From Methanobacteriota archaeon (GTDB lineage: Archaea > Thermoplasmatota > Thermoplasmata > Lutacidiplasmatales > UBA184), in NCBI GenBank assembly GCA_013290045.1, contig JABCYU010000005.1, forward strand, positions 1 through 41,707: 41,707 bases of DNA, read 5' to 3'. The translations under genes and the position numbers were made by a program. The notes under the pieces are model-generated. The model had not been told where the DNA came from and searched no databases. It saw nothing but the letters and a program-made list of their open reading frames with translations. How positions within the stretch are numbered: the stretch's first letter is position 1; every line of letters begins with the position of its first letter. This document shows positions 1 through 8,975 of the stretch, piece after piece.

Positions 1-2
1 AA

Positions 3-593
3 AGTCTCGTCGGGACACGCGTTTCCAATCGCAAGGGACAGCTGGAGCGTGAGCTTCCGTTCACGCTCAGCGAGCTGTCCGTGATGGCCAGCACCGGGAT
101 GTCGCCGATCGAGCTGGTCCGTCGGATGGCCCGCCGGACTCACGATCCGGCCATGACGGCGGAGTTCCAGAAGATCGTCTACAAGACGGATGTCCAAGGA
201 AAGGACCTCATCACGGCCCTGGCAGAGACGGCGAGGGAATCTCCCTCCGAATCGCTCCGGGAGTCGTTCTGGGACCTCGGCAACATGATCCATCAGGGCG
301 GCAATCTCGACGAGTATCTTCGGAACAAGTCCGACGACGTCCTCAAGCTCAAACGGGCGGTCCAGAAGGAGTTCATCGAGCGGCTGCAGACGTACGTGGA
401 CATGTACTCGAGCCTGGTCCTCATCGGCGTCCTCATGATCGCGGTCGGCGCGTTCTTGATCGACGCCTTCGGCAGCACGGTCGGTGGGTTGGATGCCAAC
501 GCCCTGCTGCTCCTGCTGACCTTCGGGCTGGTGCCCCTATCCGTCGGCATGACGACCGTTCTCATTTCCATGGCGTACGCCCGCGCGGAGTAG
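3..593 (+). CDS. Type II/IV secretion F-domain protein (TadC/ArlJ-like), 5'-partial
   Basis: The reading frame is open from the left edge, so the start codon lies outside the window; about 196 residues are visible. The sequence ERELPFTLSELSVMASTGMSP is the typical opening of an archaeal T2SSF (GspF/TadC/ArlJ) cytoplasmic domain, followed by a helical domain and two C-terminal membrane segments (about LVLIGVLMIAVGAFL and ALLLLLTFGLVPLSVGM). Such proteins form the membrane platform on which the assembly ATPase builds a pilus or archaellum filament. The stop codon TAG overlaps the start region of the next F-domain protein, so the two are translationally coupled and probably act as a heterodimeric platform. 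A starting GTG at 81 would cut the domain and is unlikely. The partner ATPase (TadA/ArlI-like) is not in the window and probably lies upstream. Confidence 0.85.
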   Translation, partial: SLVGTRVSNRKGQLERELPFTLSELSVMASTGMSPIELVRRMARRTHDPAMTAEFQKIVYKTDVQGKDLITALAETARESPSESLRESFWDLGNMIHQGGNLDEYLRNKSDDVLKLKRAVQKEFIERLQTYVDMYSSLVLIGVLMIAVGAFLIDAFGSTVGGLDANALLLLLTFGLVPLSVGMTTVLISMAYARAE

Positions 594-598
594 TGCCG

Positions 599-2029
599 AT
601 GCGGCGACCCTGGATCCTGCCGGCGCTCCTAGCACTCCTCACCGTGTTGATCCTGTTCGGGCAGCAGACCGGGGCCGCGGCCGTTCCCCACGCCGGTCCC
701 ATCGTCATCACGCCGCTGAACCCCCTTCCCGAGTCGGTAGCGCACACGCAGACGCCGAACATCACGGCCACCTACACCGATAGCGCCGGACAGATCCTGC
801 CCACCCAGGTGACGATGATCGTCGACGGTCTCGACGTCACCGGCATTGAAGGGACCATCGTCACTTCGAAGGAGGTGAGCTACACGCCCCCGACGATTCT
901 CAAACTGAAACCGGGTAACCACACGGTCACGGTCGACGTGACCGACTCGGCCGGGAACCACGCAGAGTACTCCTGGGGGTTCACGGTCAACATCACGGCA
1001 CCCGCGCCCAACCCCCTGGTTATCCTCAACAGTCAGGGGCCCCTGCTGGAGATCGCGGCCGGAGCCGCCATCGTGGCGGCCGGAACGGGAGGGTACATCC
1101 TCTACCTGAAGCGAACTCGGCGGTTCACTTTCAGGAAGTACTTCGCGACTCATCCGGTTCAGAAGGAGTACGTCGTTCTCTACGTGCCCGCCGTGGCCGC
1201 GTTCATCTTCATCCTGCTTGGGTTGATCTTCGTCTCGGGGACCCCCGGCGAACCCCTGCTCGCTCCCGAGTATGTGGTGATCATCGGCCTGTTCATCGGA
1301 TTGTTGGCCTTCGCGGCGGACGCACGTCGGGAGAAGCAACGACGACGAGCGTACGAGCGGGCGTTCGCCCAATTCCTGTTCGAGATGGCCGACGCGATGC
1401 GCGGGGGGATCGATCCCGCGAAATCGATCATCGAGCTCTCGAAGACGAGCGGGAACGTCATGCGGAAGGACCTCCGCATCGCCGCGGACGGAATCCGAAT
1501 GGGCCGACCCTTCGACGTCGTCCTCCAAACCATGGTCGCTCCCATGAGGAGTACCCTCATCCAACGCTACGCGGGGTTGATCTCGGACGCCGCCTCGATC
1601 GGCGGCGAGACTTCGGTGGTGGTCTACCGGGCCGCGAAGGACATGGACGACTTCATCAAGATCGAAATCGAGCGCAACCAGCAGCTCGTGCTGCCCGTCG
1701 CCGTCCTCTACATCGCGTTCGGTGTCCTGATGGCGGTCCTGTTCTCCCTCCTCTTCATCGCGCCGTCGCTCGGGAGCATCAATATCAGCTTCCTCAATGG
1801 GAATCCCCTCAACAGCGCCGGTGGGGCCGGCGGGGTCACGCCGACGACGGTTCCCCGCCTCAGCCCGGCGGCGTTGAAACAGCGGTTCTTCGACCTGATG
1901 CTCATCAATTCGATGGGGACTGGAGTCATCATCGGGGCGTTCACCGAGGGAAAGGCACGATACGGGCTCTTGCATTCGCTCGCGCTCATGGCGGCGACGG
2001 CCATCGCTTTCGCGATCGTTTTCCCCTGA
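599..2029 (+). CDS. TadC/ArlJ-like platform protein with N-terminal Ig-like ectodomain
   Basis: The product has 476 residues from the ATG at 599; a GTG at 593, overlapping the preceding TAG, is the alternative start. Residues about 1-25 are a signal/anchor segment. Residues about 30-135 look like a beta-sandwich Ig-like domain (motifs TPNITATYTDSAG, VTVDVTDSAGNH). A membrane segment near 145-168 is followed by a basic stretch, two further membrane helices, a cytoplasmic F-domain (about 250-370, with FAQFLFEMADAMRGGIDPAKS) and C-terminal membrane helices. It is paired with the upstream F-domain gene. The ectodomain is unusual for this family, whose platform proteins normally lack a large extracellular domain; it could contact the filament or cell wall. 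Family assignment is firm, ectodomain role is inference. Confidence 0.82.
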   Translation: MRRPWILPALLALLTVLILFGQQTGAAAVPHAGPIVITPLNPLPESVAHTQTPNITATYTDSAGQILPTQVTMIVDGLDVTGIEGTIVTSKEVSYTPPTILKLKPGNHTVTVDVTDSAGNHAEYSWGFTVNITAPAPNPLVILNSQGPLLEIAAGAAIVAAGTGGYILYLKRTRRFTFRKYFATHPVQKEYVVLYVPAVAAFIFILLGLIFVSGTPGEPLLAPEYVVIIGLFIGLLAFAADARREKQRRRAYERAFAQFLFEMADAMRGGIDPAKSIIELSKTSGNVMRKDLRIAADGIRMGRPFDVVLQTMVAPMRSTLIQRYAGLISDAASIGGETSVVVYRAAKDMDDFIKIEIERNQQLVLPVAVLYIAFGVLMAVLFSLLFIAPSLGSINISFLNGNPLNSAGGAGGVTPTTVPRLSPAALKQRFFDLMLINSMGTGVIIGAFTEGKARYGLLHSLALMAATAIAFAIVFP

Positions 2030-2106
2030 TCCGGGTCCGGTCTCCTCCCCACACCACTTCAGGCGGATTCCGTCGCCTGCCCGTGCTCGACCGCTCCCGG
2101 CCGAGA

Positions 2107-2928
2107 TCAGACGTAGGTGATCGTGTCGACTCCTTGGAGTCCTTCGGTGTTCGTGATCGTGAGTCGGATCGTGTAGGTCGTGGCCGAGTTGAGTCTCGGC
2201 GCGGTCTGCTTTTCTCCCCAGTAGTTCAAGGAGCCGGGGTTGACGAGCCAGGTCCAGTTCAGGATGGTGAGATTGCCCGTCTGGAACGAATTGCTACCGT
2301 CGAGCAACGGGACCTGCACGTAGCTGCCGGAACTAGCATTCCACGTCTGGAGAGTCTGGACGAGGGCGATGGCCGTCGGGGGGATGAACAATCCGGTGAA
2401 TACATTCTGGAAGCTCGTCAGGAGTTGAAAGTTGAGGCTGGTAGATGTGGAAACCTCGTACGCGGGGTTGTAGAACGACGAAAGCGCCCCACCCTGCGAA
2501 TCGACCTGAAGGTAGACCTGATCGCGGGGGTTCAGCGTGAGCTGGCCCCCGGGTCCGACCGCCGTATTGGTCCAAGTTCCCGTCACCAAATCCAGCCGGA
2601 CCGCGGAGTAGTTCTTCACGGCATTTCCGTTCAGCGTGAGCTCCGTGAGGGTCGACGGATTGACGTAAAGACTCGCTACCGTGAAGTTCAACCAAGCCCA
2701 GGAAGTCGCGCCCGGAGGGCTGCTCGAGTTGAGCGTGGGGGCCACGCGAAGCACTTTGAGCGACTCGAGCGCCTTCTCCTGGGCCAACGCGCGTTCCGCC
2801 TGGACTGTTTTCTGATATCCTTGGACAAAGACTGCGAGAGCGGTGGCCGCGACCACGACAATGAGCACGAGCATCAGCGATCCGACGATCTCGGAGAGAC
2901 CTCGGTTGCTGGCGTGAAAGCGACCCAT
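2107..2928 (-). CDS. Archaeal type IV pilin-like protein
   Basis: This 273-residue protein starts with a short basic leader followed by RGLSEIVGSLMLVLIVVVAA, the hallmark of archaeal type IV pilins processed by a class III prepilin peptidase with cleavage near the RG. The hydrophobic helix (about residues 10-35) is followed by a long Ser/Thr/Asn-rich beta region with many N-x-S/T sites (NASSG, NLTI, NWT), suggesting a glycosylated extracellular subunit. At 273 residues it is larger than a minimal pilin and may be a minor or adhesive subunit. It is convergent with the F-domain gene and divergent from the ArlH-like gene, inside what looks like one pilus locus. The start is chosen because it places the class III signal at the very N-terminus. 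Confidence 0.8.
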   Translation of the reverse strand: MGRFHASNRGLSEIVGSLMLVLIVVVAATALAVFVQGYQKTVQAERALAQEKALESLKVLRVAPTLNSSSPPGATSWAWLNFTVASLYVNPSTLTELTLNGNAVKNYSAVRLDLVTGTWTNTAVGPGGQLTLNPRDQVYLQVDSQGGALSSFYNPAYEVSTSTSLNFQLLTSFQNVFTGLFIPPTAIALVQTLQTWNASSGSYVQVPLLDGSNSFQTGNLTILNWTWLVNPGSLNYWGEKQTAPRLNSATTYTIRLTITNTEGLQGVDTITYV

Positions 2929-3044
2929 CGAGTGCCCACCGGCACGGCGGGTAAAAGGCCCGCCTCCATAGATTGCGTAGTTCCCCGGTGGGACTCATAC
3001 ACTACCGATGCCGGCCTTATGCCACGGGGACCCTTCCGCGGCGC

Positions 3045-3674
3045 ATGGGCATTCCGGTCGAGGTACCCGGCCTCGACACCATCATTCCCGAGCTGGGCAA
3101 CGCCCGTCTTGTCGTCGTGGAATCCGGGGCGGACGGGGCAAAGAGTTTCTTCGTCCGAAGGTTGGCCCTGACCGCGCTGCGGCGGGAGCAGCCGGTCACG
3201 TTCGTGATCTCCCGGGACCGTGGCGAGCTCCAGCAGCTGCTGACGACGGAAGGAAAGCTCGACACTTGGGCCGAGCCGAAAATAGAGATCTTCGAACGGG
3301 ACTCGCTCGACACCGTCGGGGAGTACGGGACGAACGGCGGCCTCCTAGCGTTCGATTCGTTCTCGTTCCTGACCCTCGACCTGCCGGGTCCGAGCTTTGC
3401 CGCCCTTATCCGCCGGTTTCGCGAACTCTGCCACGAGAAAGGAACCACTATCGTCCTCGCCACGGACCGGGGCATGTTCGAGGCTCAGTCGGAGGCGGTG
3501 GCGATGCACCTGGCCGACGGGGTTATCCAGTTCCACAGCAAGGAGGGTCCGGAGGGGATCGTGCGCTACCTGAGGATCCCCAAGTGGATGGACGGCAAGT
3601 TCGTCGACCGGAACATCTATTACGAATTCGATGGGAAGCGACTGGCGATCGATCTCCGGAGGCGGGTCCTCTGA
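3045..3674 (+). CDS. ArlH/KaiC-like RecA-fold protein with degenerate P-loop
   Basis: This protein has 209 residues from the ATG at 3045; earlier in-frame codons would add a non-coding-looking stretch. The opening IPVEVPGLDTIIPELGN resembles ArlH/KaiC family proteins, and the core has a Walker-B-like strand (GGLLAFDSFSFLTLD) followed by a helix and an IVLATDR strand. The Walker A position reads ESGADGAKS instead of a canonical GxxxxGK[ST] loop, so nucleotide binding may be altered or lost. ArlH-type proteins bind the ArlI motor and ArlJ platform and regulate filament assembly. Here it sits between a pilin and an AAA ATPase, 15 bases ahead of the latter, consistent with a regulatory role in a pilus system. 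A stand-alone KaiC-like regulator is the alternative. Confidence 0.68.
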   Translation: MGIPVEVPGLDTIIPELGNARLVVVESGADGAKSFFVRRLALTALRREQPVTFVISRDRGELQQLLTTEGKLDTWAEPKIEIFERDSLDTVGEYGTNGGLLAFDSFSFLTLDLPGPSFAALIRRFRELCHEKGTTIVLATDRGMFEAQSEAVAMHLADGVIQFHSKEGPEGIVRYLRIPKWMDGKFVDRNIYYEFDGKRLAIDLRRRVL

Positions 3675-3689
3675 CCCGATGAGGAATCC

Positions 3690-4778
3690 GTGCCGATCTC
3701 TACCTTCGAGCGATACGGACTGACCAGCAACCCGTTCCGCGAACTCGCCAGCGAGAGCCTCCAGGACATCGAGGTCTACCACGTCAACCTCGAGATCGAC
3801 CAGAGCCTTCAGTCGATCCGGGACGAGGTCTGGGAGAAGGAGAACCGCGTGGTCGTCGCGATCGTGGGGTCGCACGGGACCGGCAAGACGGAGCGGCTTC
3901 TCGTGACCGCCGCCGAGGCGCGCGAGCACAAGGCGTTCACGGTCTACATGGATGTGACCTCCCAGACCAACTGGATCCTCCGCGGTCTCGCCGGTGAGTT
4001 CCTGAAGGCGGCCAAGCTCGCTGGAGTCCCAAAGGGATTCAGCTATCCCGCCTGGTTCCGAGAGATCACCGCGCTTCAGAAAGTCTCGGACGAAAAGTAC
4101 GATCCGATACAGGCCGGCAAGACCATCGCGCAGGCCCTCAGCGAGAACGCTCCCGCGGTGCTCCTCCTGAACGACCTCCATAACCTGACGAAGACGCCCG
4201 AACTTGATGCGTTCGGAAAGACCCTCCAAGAGGTGTTCGATGCGATCCGGCCGGGGGTGTTGGTCATGTTCGGGTGTTATCAGGGCTACCTCGACTGGAT
4301 CGTCAAGAATCGTCCGGCCCTCGCCTCCCGGATCAATCGGACGTTCTACCTGCCCAAGATGACGAATGACGAGGCGGCCCTCCTGCTGGCGAAGAAGCTG
4401 CTGGGCCGGCGGGTCGTGGAGGAGATCGAGCCTTTGTACCCATTCGACAAAGAGGCCGTTGCCGCCATCAATGAGGCCGCTGGGGGGAACCCCCGCCGTA
4501 TCCTGGAGATCGCGGACCTCGCAATCGAGTACGGGGTGGAACACCGGGCGTACCGAGTCGATGGGGAGGCCGTCAAGGCAGCCCTCGCCGCCCATCAAGA
4601 GGAGAAACCAGCCGCGGAGAGCTCGATGGGCAGATCGGATGCTCCGTCGCCGATGGCGGCATCAACTCCCTCTGCTGCTCCGACCGTGCCGGTACGCCGT
4701 ACCTTCTTCCGCCGAGGCCCCAGGTCCCCCGAGAGCGCATCGACCGCCTCGGCTTCCCAGGCCGAGCCTGACGCCTGA
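3690..4778 (+). CDS. AAA ATPase (Orc1/ExeA-like P-loop protein)
   Basis: The product has 362 residues from a GTG start, 15 bases after the ArlH-like gene and probably in one operon with it. The N-terminal FERYGLTSNPF is typical of AAA proteins related to Orc1/Cdc6, ExeA and NACHT-like ATPases. Walker A is GSHGTGKT at residues 60-67 and the Walker B strand is AVLLLNDLHNL near 157-167. Later sequence includes a possible sensor region (ALASRINRTFYLPKM) and a winged-helix-like helical region (EAAGGNPRRILEIADLAI). The last 60 residues are Ser/Pro/Ala-rich and probably disordered. Context with pilus genes suggests a role in localisation or assembly control rather than replication; that is inference. 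Confidence 0.72.
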   Translation: MPISTFERYGLTSNPFRELASESLQDIEVYHVNLEIDQSLQSIRDEVWEKENRVVVAIVGSHGTGKTERLLVTAAEAREHKAFTVYMDVTSQTNWILRGLAGEFLKAAKLAGVPKGFSYPAWFREITALQKVSDEKYDPIQAGKTIAQALSENAPAVLLLNDLHNLTKTPELDAFGKTLQEVFDAIRPGVLVMFGCYQGYLDWIVKNRPALASRINRTFYLPKMTNDEAALLLAKKLLGRRVVEEIEPLYPFDKEAVAAINEAAGGNPRRILEIADLAIEYGVEHRAYRVDGEAVKAALAAHQEEKPAAESSMGRSDAPSPMAASTPSAAPTVPVRRTFFRRGPRSPESASTASASQAEPDA

Positions 4779-4832
4779 CGGGTGGGAACGCCGAGCGACC
4801 GGGGCGATCTCAAAGAATCCGTTTTCCCCGGT

Positions 4833-5849
4833 TCACGTGTCTTCGGGCGTCATCAGGACGGCGAGGTCGATCGCCTGCTCCGCGATATCGGCGGCGTAGC
4901 TGGCCGTTCGACCCAAGCTGTCGACGACGGTCCCCAGGGCGAGAAGCTCCTCTCCCTTTCGGGTGGCGGCCCGATGGGAAAGCGCATCGATCAACCTCTG
5001 GTGCTGAGCTCGATCGTCGATCGCCTCGTTCGCCGCGTCGACGTCTCCCTGGATCAGGGCGGTGAACGCCTTGTCCAGTATCCCGACCGCCGACGCCGTT
5101 GCCTCGTCGAGGTCCTTGCTGAGCTTCGGGTCGATCGCCTTCCCGTTCGTCAGGGTCGAGAAGGTCCCGGCGATCCGCTCCGCGTGGTCGCCGATCCGTT
5201 CCAGCAACTTCGCCACGAGCCGGTAACTGTGACCCGCGAGTCGGGCCGTCCGGTCCGCCCCGGAATTGCTGGACGTCTGGGTGAGATGGTACTGCTTCGC
5301 CACCATCCAGTACAGGCGGTCGACGTCCTGGTCCCGCTGGGCCACATCGTGCGCCAGCGCCGACGCGGACGTCTTCAGCGATAGGATTGCGTCCTCCAGC
5401 ATCGCCCGGACCGTGAGGTGCATCCGCCGGAGACACTTCTCGGCGCTCAGCTCCGTGGCGTCGGAGAGGTCCTGGATGACCAGGCTGCCTCGGCTCTCCT
5501 CGATCACCTCGGGTCCGATTACCAAGCGGCAGAATTCGCGCGCGACGCGGCGAACGAAGGGACCCCGTTCCGACGGGAACCGGACCTCAATGAGCCCGAA
5601 ACCGGATACGTAGGCCCCGATCAACTTCCGGAGAAGGTGCTCCCGAGCCTCCTCACCCTTCTCGTGAAACACCTTCCGACGGACCGCTGGTTTCTCCACC
5701 GCGTGGTGGCGGACCACGACGGCGCCGTCGGCGGGGGTTTCTAGGAAGAGGGTGTCGCCTGCCTTCAGCCCCGCATTGGTTACCCAGCGCTTCGGGAGGG
5801 AGACAACGTACGTCGAACCGCCAGCGAGCTGGAGCTTGCGACCCTCCAT
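4833..5849 (-). CDS. phoU: AbrB-PhoU family phosphate-uptake regulator
   Basis: The product has 338 residues. Residues about 1-50 form a SpoVT/AbrB swapped-hairpin DNA-binding domain (KLQLAGGSTYVVSLPKRWV, then GLKAGDTLFL), and the rest carries two PhoU-type three-helix repeats with the metal-binding-like motif RLVAKLLERIGDHAERIA at about 225-245 and a second RTASYAADIAEQAI near the C-terminus. This AbrB-PhoU layout is common in archaea, where the protein is thought to combine transcriptional control with PhoU-like regulation of phosphate transport. No pst transporter genes are adjacent here. A palindrome and a TATA-like element lie upstream (see 5917-5928). Confidence 0.9.
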   Translation of the reverse strand: MEGRKLQLAGGSTYVVSLPKRWVTNAGLKAGDTLFLETPADGAVVVRHHAVEKPAVRRKVFHEKGEEAREHLLRKLIGAYVSGFGLIEVRFPSERGPFVRRVAREFCRLVIGPEVIEESRGSLVIQDLSDATELSAEKCLRRMHLTVRAMLEDAILSLKTSASALAHDVAQRDQDVDRLYWMVAKQYHLTQTSSNSGADRTARLAGHSYRLVAKLLERIGDHAERIAGTFSTLTNGKAIDPKLSKDLDEATASAVGILDKAFTALIQGDVDAANEAIDDRAQHQRLIDALSHRAATRKGEELLALGTVVDSLGRTASYAADIAEQAIDLAVLMTPEDT

Positions 5850-5916
5850 GGCGACCCCGGAGTCCGCTGAGAACCTACGATGACTTAACGGCGCACTCCG
5901 AATCTATGTACTAGGC

Positions 5917-5928
5917 CTGACATGTCAG
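5917..5928. promoter_or_regulatory. Palindrome CTGACATGTCAG upstream of the PhoU-like gene
   Basis: This perfect 12-bp palindrome lies about 70 bases upstream of the PhoU-like start (5849, minus strand). A TATA-like gttaagtc lies between them near 5882-5889 on the minus strand. The position and symmetry fit a dimeric regulator site, perhaps for the PhoU protein's own AbrB domain. No regulator is demonstrated. Confidence 0.4.
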
Positions 5929-6098
5929 TACTTCTCCGATTGTTGATTCATTGAGCTCGTGCCCTCCCCGCGAGGCGGGAAACGGCGATTGACCCGCGGA
6001 GTCCGCCAACTTCTGGCCCCTCGGCCTGGAACGCAATCGCCCGTTTTTCCCTGTGAGAAGCGCGGGACTCGCCCGTCTGACCCATGCAATCCGGTCAA

Positions 6099-6107
6099 CC
6101 TTAATAG
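6099..6107 (+). promoter_or_regulatory. TATA box for the beta-helix surface protein
   Basis: The sequence ccttaatag is centred 27 bases before the ATG at 6130, the expected spacing for an archaeal leaderless mRNA. It supports choosing 6130 rather than earlier in-frame codons as the translation start. Confidence 0.6.
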
Positions 6108-6129
6108 GCGAGGCGAAACCCGTCCTTGG

Positions 6130-8937
6130 ATGCGCCCAGCGTTAGTTCTGGTCGCAGTCATCGTCGTCGCCTTCGTCGTGGCGAGCGGGCAATCGATCGG
6201 AAGCAACCATCGCGAGAGCGGGATGTCGTCCCACCCGAACCGGGTCATCGCCCCGCTCAACCTACCCACGTCCTTCCAGAACCGGCCCGGCATCGCCCCC
6301 GAGCCCACGGTGCAGGTCCTCTCGTCCGTCACCGTGATCCTTCCCGACGGGAACGTCAGCAACTCATCGGCGCCGATCCAGCAAATCGGAGGGACGTACA
6401 CTCTCGTGGGGGGTTTTACCGGCTCCATTCTGGACGAACGCAACGGGAGCGTGTTGAACGGGAATGGCAAGACGCTGACCCAGTCGGCGGGGACGTCCGC
6501 CGCGATTGTCGCCCTCGACGTCCAGCAGATCGCCATCCGGAACTTCACGCTCGCGGCTCCGGGGACGGGAATACTGCTCGAGGGGGTGCTCGGCGCTTCC
6601 GTGATGGGGAACACGATCGCCAGCACGAACTGGTCCATCGACGCCGTTGACTCCTCTAACCTGAGCGTCGCGGCCAATCAAGCTCCCGGAACGGAAGGGA
6701 CGTTTTTCGCCGGCGATTCCAACCTCACGGTGTTGGACAACAACCTGACGGGATCGACTCAAACCGCCGTGAGCGTCGGTAGTTCATCGACCGTGACCAT
6801 CGTCGGCAACCAGGCGAACGGCTCGCAGGCCGGGGTGGCCGCGAGCCTCTCCGACGGGGTGGTCATCCGGTCCAATGACCTCTCCAGTATCGCGGAGGGG
6901 ATCTACGAGGATGGAGTCACCTCGTCGCGGCTCCAGTCGAACAACCTGGGATTCTCCAATGTTGGGATCAGCATATATCGCGGATATGGGGTTACGGCGT
7001 CGGCGGACTCCGGAAAGGGGGGCCAAGCCGGAATCTCAACGTATCAGACCACGAATTCGGTGTTCAACAGTGAGTCCTTCACCGGATTCGTGACGGGAGC
7101 CGATCTCGAATACGACGTAAACGTCAGCGTCACTTCTTGTGACTTCGCGAGCGCCGCTGACGCGCTCATCCTGGTGAGCTCGACGAATGCCGGGATTCTT
7201 TCGAACAATCTCTCCGCGTTCTCCCATATCGGCCTCCAGGCATCTTATTCTTCCAATCTCACCGTTGGCTCGAACACTCTGCTCGGCGCAGCCCCCAACT
7301 CCGCCGTCGCGATCTCGACATTCGCGGATCACGGCCTCTCGGTGCGCTTGAACCTGGCTCAAGGCGCGCCGATCGGCTTCGAGGACGCATACTCCTCGAC
7401 CCTGACGGTGAGCCTCAACGACTTCTCGAAATCGACCACCGGAGCGGCCGCCATTTCGGTCACGGCGGACACGGCCGTGACCGTATCGTTCAACAACGCG
7501 AGCTCGGCAGGACATGCGGGATTCCAGGCCATCGCGACCCAGGGCCTAGCGGTCGTCTTCAACCGTTTCTCCCACGCCGGATTTTCCGGGATCAATGTCT
7601 CCAATGTGGGATCCGCCGTTATCGAGAACAATACGGTCGATCACGCGGGCCGTTGGGGGATCGACCTCACGGCCTCGACGAGGCTGACCGTGATGTGGAA
7701 TCTCGGGGGTTACGCTTTGGGCCCCAACGGGACGGGAATCATGGCCAGCCTCGTGACCGCCAGCGAGATCGCCCAAAACAATGCGACCAGTTCCACCTTC
7801 GGCCTCTACTTGGAGAACTGCACCGACCTCCAGCTGATCGACAACAACGGTTCCTACGCGTCGGTGGGTTTGGAACTTCTCCACGACGTGAACACCACCG
7901 CCGCGGGAAACTGGTTCGTCGGAGATCACTTGGGCTTCCTGATCTCGGGCAGCAGCAACCTCTGGGTCTACCACAACAACTTCATCGGAGACGCCGGCTG
8001 GGCCAATCCCCCGTCCGTGCAGGTCGTGCATTGGGACGCCGGATACCCCGAGGGAGGGAACTTCTGGGGAAACCACACCGGCCCGGACCAGCTGTCGGGG
8101 CCCACTCAGTCCTGGACGGGACCCGACGGAGTCGTCGACCACCCCCTCCAGATCAACACCTCGAATGTGGACCGATTCCCCCTCACCACCCCGTGGTTCG
8201 GCTACACGCTCACCTTCACCGCCAGCGGGTTGCATTCCTACCCGTGGACCGTTGTCCTGAACGGGGTTCCTTTCCCCTCCTACACCGCGACGTTGGTCAT
8301 CCCCCAGACCAACGGCCCCGGGAGCACCTACACGTTCCGGATCCTACCCGTCCCCGGCTACACGGTGGCCGAACCGACCGCCGGACCGTATCCGGACGAG
8401 CGCAACAACATCTCGATCCTCGTGCAGTTCCAGGCGTTCCTGATTCCGGTGACCTTTACCGCGTACGGGCTGGCCCCCGGCACCCAGTGGTCGATTGTCA
8501 TCGGGTCGACGGTGTTCGGGTCGAACACGAGCGCCGTCGTTACCGCTCTCGCCAACGGTTCGTACAACTACCTGGCCGGAAAGGTCCCTGGCTATCTCCC
8601 CGTGGTCGCGGCGGGGGTCATCTACGTGCAGGGGAGCGCAGTTCAGATCGCCGTCGTGTACGCGGGGGGTGCGCCGGCGAAATCCTCGACCAGCCCGGGT
8701 TGGCTCACCACGATGACGATGGCGATGTTCGCCGCGGGACTTGCGATCGGGGTGGCGGCCACTTGGTTCGCGTTCGGTCCCTTGGAATTCAAACGGAAGG
8801 CGAAGAAACCACCGCCGGCGACGGCTTGGACCGCCCCCACGACCGGTCACCTCGGGGGAAACTCGGGAGGTTCGCCGGACGCTCCGGCCAACTTCGCCCC
8901 CCCTGGGTCGGGTCCCCCCGAACCCCCTTCCCGGTGA
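6130..8937 (+). CDS. Large right-handed beta-helix (NosD/PbH1-type) surface protein
   Basis: The product has 935 residues from the ATG at 6130. An N-terminal signal segment (PALVLVAVIVVAFVVASG) is followed by about 600 residues of short repeated units of the type N-x-x-S-x-x-N-N-x-[ILF] (for example SNLTVLDNNL, GVVIRSNDLS, TDLQLIDNNGS), the pattern of parallel beta-helix repeats. The section LWVYHNNFIGDAGW...GGNFWGNHTGPD resembles the NosD/periplasmic copper-binding-type turn. Two beta-sandwich domains follow (about 720-870), then a membrane anchor (TMTMAMFAAGLAIGVAATWFAF) and a short basic Pro-rich cytoplasmic tail. It is probably a cell-surface carbohydrate-binding, adhesion or envelope protein; the substrate cannot be told from sequence. 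Confidence 0.85.
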   Translation: MRPALVLVAVIVVAFVVASGQSIGSNHRESGMSSHPNRVIAPLNLPTSFQNRPGIAPEPTVQVLSSVTVILPDGNVSNSSAPIQQIGGTYTLVGGFTGSILDERNGSVLNGNGKTLTQSAGTSAAIVALDVQQIAIRNFTLAAPGTGILLEGVLGASVMGNTIASTNWSIDAVDSSNLSVAANQAPGTEGTFFAGDSNLTVLDNNLTGSTQTAVSVGSSSTVTIVGNQANGSQAGVAASLSDGVVIRSNDLSSIAEGIYEDGVTSSRLQSNNLGFSNVGISIYRGYGVTASADSGKGGQAGISTYQTTNSVFNSESFTGFVTGADLEYDVNVSVTSCDFASAADALILVSSTNAGILSNNLSAFSHIGLQASYSSNLTVGSNTLLGAAPNSAVAISTFADHGLSVRLNLAQGAPIGFEDAYSSTLTVSLNDFSKSTTGAAAISVTADTAVTVSFNNASSAGHAGFQAIATQGLAVVFNRFSHAGFSGINVSNVGSAVIENNTVDHAGRWGIDLTASTRLTVMWNLGGYALGPNGTGIMASLVTASEIAQNNATSSTFGLYLENCTDLQLIDNNGSYASVGLELLHDVNTTAAGNWFVGDHLGFLISGSSNLWVYHNNFIGDAGWANPPSVQVVHWDAGYPEGGNFWGNHTGPDQLSGPTQSWTGPDGVVDHPLQINTSNVDRFPLTTPWFGYTLTFTASGLHSYPWTVVLNGVPFPSYTATLVIPQTNGPGSTYTFRILPVPGYTVAEPTAGPYPDERNNISILVQFQAFLIPVTFTAYGLAPGTQWSIVIGSTVFGSNTSAVVTALANGSYNYLAGKVPGYLPVVAAGVIYVQGSAVQIAVVYAGGAPAKSSTSPGWLTTMTMAMFAAGLAIGVAATWFAFGPLEFKRKAKKPPPATAWTAPTTGHLGGNSGGSPDAPANFAPPGSGPPEPPSR

Positions 8938-8975
8938 GTTCCTCGAACCCCGAGGCGGACTCCCAAGAGGCTTCG

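Noticed and set aside
629-1975. 448-residue minus-strand open frame
   Set aside because: It is the antisense shadow of the second F-domain gene, with low-complexity Arg/Asp/Gly content and no domain.
5959-6129. Upstream part of the beta-helix frame as coding
   Set aside because: It contains the TATA box and lacks a signal peptide; the ATG at 6130 gives a proper signal segment at the expected distance from the promoter.
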